From Erysipelotrichaceae bacterium (lineage in GTDB: Bacteria > Bacillota_I > Bacilli_A > Erysipelotrichales > Erysipelotrichaceae): a stretch of 55,364 nt of DNA. Below the pieces are notes generated by a model. The model was not told the DNA's origin and did not search any database. It was given only the letters and a program-made list of their open reading frames with translations. The stretch is from the NCBI GenBank assembly GCA_017454765.1, contig JAFTCJ010000027.1, positions 1-55,364 on the forward strand, given 5' to 3'. Position numbers and translations under genes: made by a program. Shown here in pieces: positions 30,481 through 38,415 of the stretch (position 1 is the stretch's first letter; the number at the start of each line of letters is the position of its first letter).

Positions 30481-31971
30481 TTCATATAAATACTGAGGTG
30501 TCCCGATGAGATCCATGACTCTTTCTTTCAAGGTTTCTTCCGGATCCATGCGCTCCTTCAGTCCGTCGATGACGCCCTTGTTGTAGACGCGGCACATGGA
30601 AGAAAGATCCATGTTGTATTTCTCGCACAGCATCCTGAAGATATCGGTCGGAACAGCAATGTTGTTGTATTCCATATGCTTGCCGTTATAACGGCCCAGA
30701 CCGTAGACTTCGATATTGATCTCGACCTCGGAAGCATCGTCCTTCCATACGGAGATGAACTGCTTCTGTCTGATATCCGCAAGTCGGTTGTAGTTGAAAC
30801 GGATCAGATAGGCGATCCCGAACCCCATCATGAACATCAGCGGAGCCGATACCGCCGCCGGTGTATAGGTGGCAATGTAATAGATATCCTTCCAGCCGCC
30901 GTTTTCCTGTCCCAGCAGAACGACATTGATGATGTAGACCAGGGCATAGGCAAAGAACGGGAACAGGCAGATCATCGAATCGCTCATGGAGAAGCGGACA
31001 TCCGTTTCCACCATGAACAGCAAGACCAGTGCCATGATCGGACAGATGATGTGCAGATAGAAATTCATTCCTCCGAACGCAGTCTCAGGACCCTGAGAAG
31101 GAAAGATGAAGAAGATCGAGAAGATCATGGTCAGCGTCGTGCAGATCGCTCCGCTGTACTGGAACAGTGATACCCATTTCGGGAAGACAAAACGTTTTTT
31201 TCGGATGCCTTCCACAGCGTAAGGGATCAGGAAAGCCGCACCGGCTGCCGAAAGCAGATTGGAGTTGACTGTAAAGTAATGGAAGAGACTGTATCCGGGA
31301 TCCAGCTGCTGGTAGATATGAGAGTTCAGAAGACCGCCGGCGATCGCTGCCAGAGACACGACGAAGACGATTGTTGAAGCGATCAGGGCAACGATGCTGC
31401 GTTTCTTGTATAAGGCGATCATGTAACGGCGCTGAGACAGCGCTGAGGAATTCGGATGCAGGCGGATCTTTTCTTCACGGTCGGCATTGTATTCTCTCAA
31501 TGTCGGACCCAGATACCTGCTGGAATCAAAACCAAGGATCAGGGTAAAGACAATTTCCATGAAGATGAGCCCGTAGGCAAACACGGGACCCTTACGGAAA
31601 GAGAAAGCCAGTTTGATCTTGGCGATCATCAGCAGGATGAACGCGATCACAAACACGATCAGAGACAGGAAGCCTCTGAAGCCTTTTGTCAGCAGTTCAC
31701 CTTCTCCCAGAGAAAGCAGGATATATGCGACTTCCAGAACATCAAAAAGAATGCCGTACCCGCCTTTCCAGGCGATCGAAAAAAGCTGATAGTAGTTGAA
31801 AAACGGAATCAGAGCGTACCACTTCTTTTTTCCGGCCTTTCCCAGTACCTTCCACATTCCCAGCACACTTGAAAACAGATAGATGAGAATGATCGCTGCA
31901 GCAGCGATCGTGTTGATTTCCGATGCCAGGAAAGAACGAAGGATATGATAAATGAACAGATTAAGATCCAT
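30463..31971 (-). CDS. Large membrane protein: DUF5684-like and Pr6Pr-like parts
   Basis: This 502-residue multi-pass protein is built from two membrane units. Residues 1-150 contain MWKVLGKAGKKKWYALIPFFNYYQLF, as in DUF5684 and TM2-like proteins. Residues 190-420 form a six-helix unit with FHYFTVNSNLLSA and NFYLHIICPI, as in the Pr6Pr/FAR-17a-like membrane family. A soluble tail of about 80 residues follows. I do not know a function. The minus-strand TATAAT is exactly six bases from the ATG with no ribosome site, so the mRNA is probably leaderless. The fusion of these two membrane units is uncommon. Confidence 0.65.
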   Translation of the reverse strand: MDLNLFIYHILRSFLASEINTIAAAAIILIYLFSSVLGMWKVLGKAGKKKWYALIPFFNYYQLFSIAWKGGYGILFDVLEVAYILLSLGEGELLTKGFRGFLSLIVFVIAFILLMIAKIKLAFSFRKGPVFAYGLIFMEIVFTLILGFDSSRYLGPTLREYNADREEKIRLHPNSSALSQRRYMIALYKKRSIVALIASTIVFVVSLAAIAGGLLNSHIYQQLDPGYSLFHYFTVNSNLLSAAGAAFLIPYAVEGIRKKRFVFPKWVSLFQYSGAICTTLTMIFSIFFIFPSQGPETAFGGMNFYLHIICPIMALVLLFMVETDVRFSMSDSMICLFPFFAYALVYIINVVLLGQENGGWKDIYYIATYTPAAVSAPLMFMMGFGIAYLIRFNYNRLADIRQKQFISVWKDDASEVEINIEVYGLGRYNGKHMEYNNIAVPTDIFRMLCEKYNMDLSSMCRVYNKGVIDGLKERMDPEETLKERVMDLIGTPQYLYETKQPE

Positions 31972-31977
31972 ATTTTT

Positions 31978-31983
31978 ATTATA
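31978..31983 (-). promoter_or_regulatory. -10 box abutting the membrane protein gene
   Basis: TATAAT on the minus strand ends six bases before the ATG at 31971. Confidence 0.5.
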
Positions 31984-32079
31984 AAGCCAAACCGGTATAA
32001 AGCGGGTGAAAAGAAGCCGGATTAAAACCGATCAGGCAAAGTCCCAAAGAACACAAAAGACATCTATGGCAACATCGGC

Positions 32080-32103
32080 TATAATGAAGACAGAGACAAG
32101 GAG
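32080..32103 (+). promoter_or_regulatory. Intact -10 and ribosome site of the broken GT4 gene
   Basis: TATAAT (32080-32085) and AAGGAG (32098-32103) stand at normal distances from the ATG at 32112. They show where translation once began. Confidence 0.6.
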
Positions 32104-32111
32104 TATCAGCC

Positions 32112-33358
32112 ATGAAATTCTGATGATCAATCATTTTCCTTTGGTCGGCTCAGGCAGCGGAACCTATACGCGCAACCTGGCGGTCCATCTGGTGGGTCTG
32201 GGACATGAGGTATGCATCATCCTGCCGGAGAATACCGACGATATTACGGAACCGGAAGGTGTGAGACTGCATCCCGTCTTTTTCACGCCCGGTGATGTTG
32301 AGAACAGGAAGAACGGATCAGGAAGATTGATGGCCGATCCTCTGCCGTTCAATTTCCCCTGTTTCACTTCCCACCCCAGAAGCATCACCAACTTCGGTGG
32401 TCTGAACGAGGAACAGCTGAAGATGTATACAGACGCTTTCAGGGAGGCGATCGAAGAAGAAATAGAAACTTATCAGCCGGATATCATCCATGGCCAGCAT
32501 GTCTGGATTCTGCCGGCACTGGCAGCCGATCATGACATTCCTCTGGTGCTGACAGCACACGGAACGGACCTGATGGGTTTTGACAAGTGGCCGCATTTAA
32601 GACCTTATGCGAAAAAGGCGATGGATGCCTGCAAAGCCGTCATCTCCATCTCCAAAGATAACTGTCTGCTGATCTAGGAGCGTTTCCCGGAACACAAAGA
32701 CAAGATCGTCATGATGCGTAACGGCTATGATCCGGGCATCTTCTATCCCGAAGCCCAGGATCTGGATGCGGTCATGGAAAGACACGGCGTGAAGAAGGAA
32801 GATTATGAAGGAAGAAAGATCGTTTCCTTTGCCGGAAAACTGGCGAACTTCAAGGGCGTCGATGTCCTGCTGGATGCGGTTAAATTATATGAAGACAAGG
32901 ATCCAAAGACGATCACACTGATCGTCGGAGACGGCGATGAAAGAGAAAAACTGCACAGACAGGCAGAAGATCTTGAATTAAAGAGTGTCCGTTTCTTCGG
33001 CAACGTTTCCCAACAGGAACTTCGAAGCATCTACAATATCGCCGATGTCAATCTGGTTCCTTCCAGAAGAGAACCGTTCGGTCTGGTGGCGATCGAGGCG
33101 ATGGCCTGCGGAGCTCCGGTCATTGCGACCAACCAGGGCGGACTGCCTGATTTCGTCAATGAGAGCGTCGGCGGACTGGTGGAAGTGGAAGACCCCGGAG
33201 ATCTGGCTGACAGGATCATTGAAGTCCTGGGCCGTTACGGTCCCGAAGAAAACAAGGAGTGGAGAAAACAGATCGCATCCTACGCCAGGAACCATTATGC
33301 GCAGGACAAGATCATTGAAGAGCTCGATTCGTTATATCACAGAGTAAAAGAAAGCTGA
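32112..33358 (+). pseudogene. GT4 glycosyltransferase broken by frameshift and nonsense
   Basis: This is a glycosyltransferase of the GT4 family, about 415 residues if repaired, with INHFPLVGSGSGTYTRNLA, LTAHGTDLMGF and the E-x7-E motif in EPFGLVAIEAM. Two lesions break it. First, the well-placed ATG at 32112 runs into a stop after three codons (ATG AAA TTC TGA). Adding one A to the A-run would give M-K-I-L-M-I-N-H-F and join the long frame. Second, an in-frame TAG at 32675-32677 cuts the protein between NCLLI and ERFPE, and a single C-to-T change from CAG would explain it. Both downstream parts stay in one frame and look well conserved, so the damage is recent or one lesion is a sequencing error. 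Confidence 0.82.
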
Positions 33359-33378
33359 TCATTTCCGATCAGCTTTTC
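33351..33378. terminator. Two-way terminator
   Basis: AAAGCTGATC (33351-33360) and GATCAGCTTT (33367-33376) form a 10-bp stem that overlaps the ends of both converging genes. Confidence 0.82.
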
Positions 33379-34696
33379 TGTATAATGCCAGCGCCTGTTT
33401 CAGGGCGTTTTCTTTTGAGACACCCGCAAGTCGTGTCTTGTGGGTATATTCCAGTATTTTCGAGAAAGTCTCTGACGGTTCAAGACCCGCAGCGATCAGA
33501 TCCTCACCCGTGACATAGGGACGGGACATGTATTCTTTGAAGATCTCATAGTGTTCACAGATCGAATCGATGTCTTCCTTCTTTGCCTTGTCTCCCTTGT
33601 CGGCAACGGAGAATCGGATCAGATCTTCAGGAGAAAACGCCAGATCGAAGACCTTGTTGAAAGATTTGATCGAAGAGTGTTCCTGTGCCAGAGAGAACAG
33701 ACGCATGTGCAATGAGGTCATATTCGTTACATATCTGCTCAGCTCCTTTTCTTTGGAGAAACGTCTGATGAAGGTCCTGATCATCGGGATGCCTTCGATC
33801 TCATGACCGTAGCTGTGGATACGTCCGTCGATCTCTTCCGTAGTGATGATCTTGCCCAGGTCGTGGCAGAGTCCCAGCAGCATGAAGGCATAGGGGTTGC
33901 TGCTGCGATCGCGGTATCTGACGCAGCGGTCGAGCACATCCATCGTGTGGATCCAGACATCTCCTTCCGGATGATAGATCGGATCCTGTTTCAGACCGAT
34001 CAGCCGGATCAGTTCCGGGAACCAGGTATCAAGCTGGTCCATCTGTCTCAGGGTCTCAAAGAAGATCGAAGGCTTCTGTGCTTTCAGAAGCGCTTTTTTC
34101 AGTTCCTCTTCGACCCGCTCTTCTGAGAGATTGGAAAGATCAATGGTCTTGCATAAAGAAAGAGTATCCGGATCGACAGAGAATTCAAAACGGGAAGCGA
34201 ACTGAGCCGCCCTCAGTACTCTGAGCGGATCTTCGATGAAGGTTATCGGATCGACACAGCGGATGACTTTGTTTTTCAGGTCTTCAAGACCGCCGAAATG
34301 GTCGATGATCTCATGGGTGAGCACGTCTTCCATCAGGACGTTGATCGTGAAGTCCCTTCTTCTGGCCGCTTCCTTTGTGCCGATATAGGGATCGACGTCG
34401 ATCTCAAAATCGCGGTGCTTTACACCGGTAAGTCTTTCTCTTCTGGGCATGGCGATATCGATGCCGTATCCTCTTAAGGAATAGACGCCGAAGCTTTTGC
34501 CGAAACTTGCGGGATCCCCGTATTTCTGAAGGATCTGTTTCAGCTTCTCGGGCTCAATCCCGTGAACTTCAATATCGATATCTTTGTTTTCGATCTGCAG
34601 GAATCTGTCTCTGACGCAGCCGCCGACATAAAAAACACGGCCGTTTTCTTCAGCGACAGATGAAGCGATCTCTTCTGCGAGCTGTTTCGTGTTCAT
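33359..34696 (-). CDS. cca: CCA tRNA nucleotidyltransferase with HD domain
   Basis: This 445-residue class II tRNA nucleotidyltransferase adds or repairs the 3' CCA end of tRNA. The head domain has FYVGGCVRDRFL, the two catalytic acids in DIDIEVHG, and ARRRDFTIN. The neck has a DPLRVLRAAQFASRF motif. The C-terminal half contains an HD domain (GLCHDLGK and SYGHEIEG), which may give phosphatase or phosphodiesterase activity. A minus-strand TATAAT lies 11 bases from the ATG and there is no ribosome site. It converges with the broken GT4 gene and diverges from the MscS gene. Confidence 0.92.
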   Translation of the reverse strand: MNTKQLAEEIASSVAEENGRVFYVGGCVRDRFLQIENKDIDIEVHGIEPEKLKQILQKYGDPASFGKSFGVYSLRGYGIDIAMPRRERLTGVKHRDFEIDVDPYIGTKEAARRRDFTINVLMEDVLTHEIIDHFGGLEDLKNKVIRCVDPITFIEDPLRVLRAAQFASRFEFSVDPDTLSLCKTIDLSNLSEERVEEELKKALLKAQKPSIFFETLRQMDQLDTWFPELIRLIGLKQDPIYHPEGDVWIHTMDVLDRCVRYRDRSSNPYAFMLLGLCHDLGKIITTEEIDGRIHSYGHEIEGIPMIRTFIRRFSKEKELSRYVTNMTSLHMRLFSLAQEHSSIKSFNKVFDLAFSPEDLIRFSVADKGDKAKKEDIDSICEHYEIFKEYMSRPYVTGEDLIAAGLEPSETFSKILEYTHKTRLAGVSKENALKQALALYRKADRK

Positions 34697-34820
34697 AAAT
34701 CAATATCATTATAATCGATTCTTTCTTTCCGGAAGAGTGATAAGTATGGGTTTTTTCTTATCAAAACAGTACAATAATGATATATCAAAATGATATTCTT
34801 TATATAGAAAGAGAGTTGTT

Positions 34821-35603
34821 ATGACAGAAAATAAAAAGATCGTTGAGATTTTAAAATATTTTATTTCGGAAGATTTTTTCTTCAGTCTTATCGTTGTGGC
34901 CGTTACGATCGGCATCATGTATTTCATCAAACAGTATCTGATCAAGAAAGTCGCATATACATCCAAATCGACACAGCACAGAAATACGCTGATCGGTGTC
35001 CTCTTCAATGTGCTGCAGTATCTGGTCGTACTGGCTGCCATCATCATCATCATGAAGCTGCACAACGTGGAGATCAAGTCCATCCTGACAGGTTTGGGCG
35101 TCATGGCCACCATCGTCGGTCTTTCCCTGCAGGATACGCTGAAGGACATGTTTTCCGGCATCAATATCTACAACAACAACTTCTACAAGGTAGGTGACAT
35201 GGTACGCTACAACAACGAGGAATGCGATGTCAAATATTTCAATGCCAGAGTCACCAAGTTCCAGTCGGTGAAGACCGGTTCCACTTATACGGTATGTAAC
35301 TCCATGATCAAATCGATCGAGAAGATCAAGGACAAGCGGATCCTGACCTTCTATTTCCCGCTGGATGAAGAAAAGGAAAAGATCGACAGATGCTTTGAAA
35401 AGGTCGTTGAACGCATGAAGGAAGAATCCAAGCGGGTCAGGGATATCCACTATGAAAGCATCAATGAAATTTCTGAAAAGGGCGTCGGCTACGAGATCAG
35501 CTACACCGCGGCAGCACACAAGGCGGAAGAGGTCAGAGACGATCTGTTCCGCATCTCTTATGAAGAACTGCACAAGGCCAAGCTGAGACCGTTCAGGCTC
35601 TAG
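34821..35603 (+). CDS. MscS-type mechanosensitive channel
   Basis: This 260-residue small mechanosensitive channel protects against hypo-osmotic shock. It has two or three membrane helices. The pore-helix and hinge region is ILTGLGVMATIVGLSLQDTL, followed by the MscS core FSGINIYNNNFYKVGDMV, and a cytoplasmic vestibule domain to the end. GAGAG precedes the ATG. The AT-rich upstream region carries the repeated word AATGATAT. The STAS operon begins 55 bases after its stop and has its own -10 box. Confidence 0.9.
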   Translation: MTENKKIVEILKYFISEDFFFSLIVVAVTIGIMYFIKQYLIKKVAYTSKSTQHRNTLIGVLFNVLQYLVVLAAIIIIMKLHNVEIKSILTGLGVMATIVGLSLQDTLKDMFSGINIYNNNFYKVGDMVRYNNEECDVKYFNARVTKFQSVKTGSTYTVCNSMIKSIEKIKDKRILTFYFPLDEEKEKIDRCFEKVVERMKEESKRVRDIHYESINEISEKGVGYEISYTAAAHKAEEVRDDLFRISYEELHKAKLRPFRL

Positions 35604-35614
35604 AGCTCTTATCA

Positions 35615-35651
35615 TATAATGACAACAGAATCATAAAGATTACCAAGGAGG
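35615..35651 (+). promoter_or_regulatory. -10 box and ribosome site of the STAS operon
   Basis: TATAAT (35615-35620) gives an RNA start near 35627. AAGGAGG (35645-35651) serves the first STAS gene. The -35 is weak. Confidence 0.5.
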
Positions 35652-35657
35652 TTTTAT

Positions 35658-35954
35658 ATGGAAATCAATAAAGTTTGTAAAGACGGAACCTGCAGGATCG
35701 AACTGTCCGGAAGACTGGATACGATCACATCTCCGCAGCTGGAAGAAGAGCTGCAGCAGATCCCCGAAGATGTCAAGGAACTCGTACTGGATCTCAAGGA
35801 TCTGGAATATGTTTCTTCAGCCGGTCTGCGTGTTTTCCTGAATGCGCAGAAGATGATGAACGACAAGGGAACGATGGTCTTGTGCAACGTCAATGACGAG
35901 ATCATGGAAGTCCTGGATATGACCGGTTTCACACAGATCCTGACGATCGAATAG
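35658..35954 (+). CDS. Stand-alone STAS protein (anti-sigma-factor antagonist type)
   Basis: This 98-residue single STAS domain is of the SpoIIAA/RsbV type. The phosphorylation motif YVSSAGLRVF has its serines at residues 53-54, and the final helix DEIMEVLDMTGFTQIL is typical. Such proteins are phosphorylated by an RsbW-type kinase and dephosphorylated by an RsbU-type phosphatase, and bind partners only in one state. Both enzymes are fused in the next gene product, which begins six bases after this stop. A strong ribosome site suggests high expression. No sigma factor is adjacent. Confidence 0.93.
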   Translation: MEINKVCKDGTCRIELSGRLDTITSPQLEEELQQIPEDVKELVLDLKDLEYVSSAGLRVFLNAQKMMNDKGTMVLCNVNDEIMEVLDMTGFTQILTIE

Positions 35955-35960
35955 GATCTT

Positions 35961-37850
35961 ATGGTTCAGAGAACAAAAGACAGTATATTAAAAAGAATAG
36001 AAGAAGAATTCGTCAGGACGACTGACACCCTCTGGGAAAATGAGATTCAGGCGAATCTCTTTGTGGCCAGAGTGCTTCTGGGAACGGCGCTGATCGATCT
36101 TGTTTTCATTGTATTGGCGACAAGCGATGTGCTTCTGGTAGACAAGGAAAGCACGATGAGCGTCCTGTATCAGGCGCTGGTGGAACTGATCGTACCGGCT
36201 CTGATCTGTCTGAAGCTCAAGGGCGAAAGAAAATGGCTGAAGATCGTGATGTTGATCGAGTATACGATCGTTCTGGCAAGGGTGGAATCGGTACTGATGC
36301 ACAACGTCGTCCTGCTCATCGTGTTCCCGGTCGTACTTTCGATCCGTTATTATTCCCGTCCTGTCACTTCTTTTACCGCCATACTGACGATACTGCTTTC
36401 CGGTTTTGCGGATTATGCGGGCGTGGTATGGAAGATGGGCAGGCTGAATCTGAACATGGTGGAGCTGCCGATCGGAACGGTGCTGCATTTCAATGATACG
36501 ACAAGTCTGAGAGATGTCATCATGTCCCAGGCGAGCATCGATTACCAGCAGGTCTGGCTGCATACGCTTCAGCATTACTATATGCCCAAGCTGATCCTCT
36601 TCGCCATGATATCGACGATCTGTACCGAGATCGCAAAAAGAGGCAGGCTGGCGATCTTTGCCCAGCAGGAAGAGACGGCTCAGAGCGAGCGCATCAAGAC
36701 CGAACTGAATATCGCCAGCGACATTCAGGCCAACATGCTGCCCAACATCTTCCCGGCGTTCCCGGAGAGGAATGATTTCGATATCTATGCGACCATGAAT
36801 CCGGCCAGGGAGGTCGGCGGAGACTTCTACGATTTCTTCATGGTCGATGACGATCATCTGGCGATGGTCATTGCCGACGTATCCGGAAAAGGAACACCGG
36901 CAGCCCTGTTCATGGTCATTTCCAAAACACTGATCAAGGACCATGCCCAGCTGGGTCTTTCCCCGGGCGATGTCTTTACGAGAGTGAACCGGAAGCTCTG
37001 TGACGGAAACGAATCCGGTTACTTCGTCACGGCCTGGATGGGCATCTTGGATGTCAGAAACGGCGAACTGACTTATGTCAATGCCGGACACAATCCGCCG
37101 GTGATGAAGCTGGACGGAGAGACGAAGTTCCTGCAGTGCAGGCCGCAGTTCGTGCTGGCTGGATTTGAGAATTTCCAGTACAGGGAGGAGAAGATCACCC
37201 TGCATGAAGGGGACCGGATCTTCTTATATACAGACGGTGCGACCGAGGCATTCAATGCCAAGGGTGAATTATACGGTGAAAACAGACTGATCGAATGTCT
37301 GAAACAACAGTCGGGGAAACCGATCGATGAAGTCCTGAACAATGTCAAAGCCGATATCTACGACTTTGCGAAAGGGACTCAGCAGTCGGACGACCTGACC
37401 TTACTGGCGTTTGATTATAAACGCGGAGGTGTCATGGAAAGAGAGTTTGAAGCAAATGACAGCAGACTTCATGAGGTGCTGGCTTTTCTGGAGGAAGAGC
37501 TGGAAAAACATGATGCCGGCATGAAGGAGACGATGGCTCTGACGCTGGCAATGGAAGAGGCCTTTGTGAACGTCGCTCATTACGCATACGAAGGAAGGCC
37601 GGAACCGGGCAAAGCCTGGGTCTGTCTGTCTTTTGACAACGATGAAGTGACGATCACTTTAAAGGATAAAGGCATGCCTTTCGATCCGCTGGCGATGGAG
37701 GATCCCAACATCAACGCAAGTGCCGAAGAACGCGGCATCGGCGGACTGGGCATCTATATGATCAAGAAATCAACCGATTCCGTTGATTACAAGAGGATCG
37801 GCGACATGAATATCCTGACGATGAAGAAGGTGATCAGGAATGCTGGATAG
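35961..37850 (+). CDS. Membrane PP2C phosphatase fused to RsbW-type kinase
   Basis: This 629-residue switch protein has three parts. Residues 28-230 hold six or so membrane helices and act as an unknown sensor. Residues 240-485 form a SpoIIE/RsbU PP2C phosphatase with all metal Asp motifs: EVGGDFYDFF, IADVSGKGTPAALF, YTDGATEAF and QSDDLTL. Residues 491-629 form an anti-sigma-type histidine-kinase-like ATPase with N box MEEAFVNVAHYAY, G1 box DKGMPFDP and G2 box GIGGLGIYMI. It should both add and remove phosphate on STAS serines. In SigB systems RsbU and RsbW are separate proteins. It lies between the first STAS gene (6-base gap) and the HD gene (11-base overlap). Confidence 0.92.
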   Translation: MVQRTKDSILKRIEEEFVRTTDTLWENEIQANLFVARVLLGTALIDLVFIVLATSDVLLVDKESTMSVLYQALVELIVPALICLKLKGERKWLKIVMLIEYTIVLARVESVLMHNVVLLIVFPVVLSIRYYSRPVTSFTAILTILLSGFADYAGVVWKMGRLNLNMVELPIGTVLHFNDTTSLRDVIMSQASIDYQQVWLHTLQHYYMPKLILFAMISTICTEIAKRGRLAIFAQQEETAQSERIKTELNIASDIQANMLPNIFPAFPERNDFDIYATMNPAREVGGDFYDFFMVDDDHLAMVIADVSGKGTPAALFMVISKTLIKDHAQLGLSPGDVFTRVNRKLCDGNESGYFVTAWMGILDVRNGELTYVNAGHNPPVMKLDGETKFLQCRPQFVLAGFENFQYREEKITLHEGDRIFLYTDGATEAFNAKGELYGENRLIECLKQQSGKPIDEVLNNVKADIYDFAKGTQQSDDLTLLAFDYKRGGVMEREFEANDSRLHEVLAFLEEELEKHDAGMKETMALTLAMEEAFVNVAHYAYEGRPEPGKAWVCLSFDNDEVTITLKDKGMPFDPLAMEDPNINASAEERGIGGLGIYMIKKSTDSVDYKRIGDMNILTMKKVIRNAG

Positions 37851-38415
37851 AGCGATCATGTTTGCGGCCAGAGCGCATGAAGGCATCGTGCGCAAAGGCA
37901 GCGGCCAGCCGTACATCTTCCATCCTCTGGAAGTGCTGTCTCTGGTCTCACTGATGACGCTGGATGACGATATCCTTTCAGCGGCTGTTCTCCATGACAC
38001 GGTCGAGGATACTCCGGCAACGATCGAAGATATCAGAGCAGAATTCGGCGACAGGATCGCTTTCCTGGTCGGCGCAGAAACGGAAGACAAGCGCGGCCAG
38101 GTCAATAAGGCAGACACCTGGGAAGAAAGAAAACAGGAAACGATCGATACGATCCGCAACACGACAGACATCGGTTCCAAGATGATCTGTCTGGCTGACA
38201 AGGTCTCCAATCTGAGAAGCATGCATCTTGGCGTTTTATCAGAAGGAGATGAATTCTGGAATCATTTCAATCAGAAAGATCCGCTGAAGCATTGCTGGTA
38301 CTTCAGTGAACTGAAAGATGCATTAAGCGAACTGAAAGATGAGGCAGTATACAAGGAATTTGAATTTCTGATCAAGAGTGTTTTTTCAAAATATCTGAAG
38401 GAAGGTGAAGAATGA
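37840..38415 (+). CDS. SpoT/MESH1-like HD hydrolase
   Basis: This 191-residue HD-fold protein is of the small (p)ppGpp hydrolase type. It has AARAHEGIVRKGSGQPYIFHPLEV, the metal motif VLHDTVEDTPATIEDI and the later LADKVSNLRSM, as in the hydrolase half of SpoT/Rel and in MESH1. The synthetase, TGS and ACT domains are absent. It would degrade guanosine alarmones or a related nucleotide in the cytoplasm. The start overlaps the phosphatase-kinase gene by 11 bases, and its stop overlaps the next STAS gene (ATGA), so its amount is tied to the partner-switch proteins. Confidence 0.88.
   Translation: MLDRAIMFAARAHEGIVRKGSGQPYIFHPLEVLSLVSLMTLDDDILSAAVLHDTVEDTPATIEDIRAEFGDRIAFLVGAETEDKRGQVNKADTWEERKQETIDTIRNTTDIGSKMICLADKVSNLRSMHLGVLSEGDEFWNHFNQKDPLKHCWYFSELKDALSELKDEAVYKEFEFLIKSVFSKYLKEGEE

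Noticed and set aside
32675..32677. Amber codon read as pyrrolysine or suppressed
   Set aside because: The same gene also has a frameshift at its start, and no pyrrolysine genes or known context are present. Mutation is simpler.
34770..34795. Repeated AATGATAT words before the MscS gene as an operator
   Set aside because: The region is very AT-rich and the words are short, so chance cannot be excluded.
35988..37205. 405-codon open frame on the minus strand opposite the phosphatase-kinase gene
   Set aside because: It has low-complexity His/Gln/Asp/Arg-rich composition, no ribosome site, and lies fully opposite a gene with strong motif support.
35658..37850. Sporulation SpoIIAA-SpoIIAB operon
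   Set aside because: No sporulation sigma factor follows, and the kinase is fused to a membrane PP2C phosphatase.
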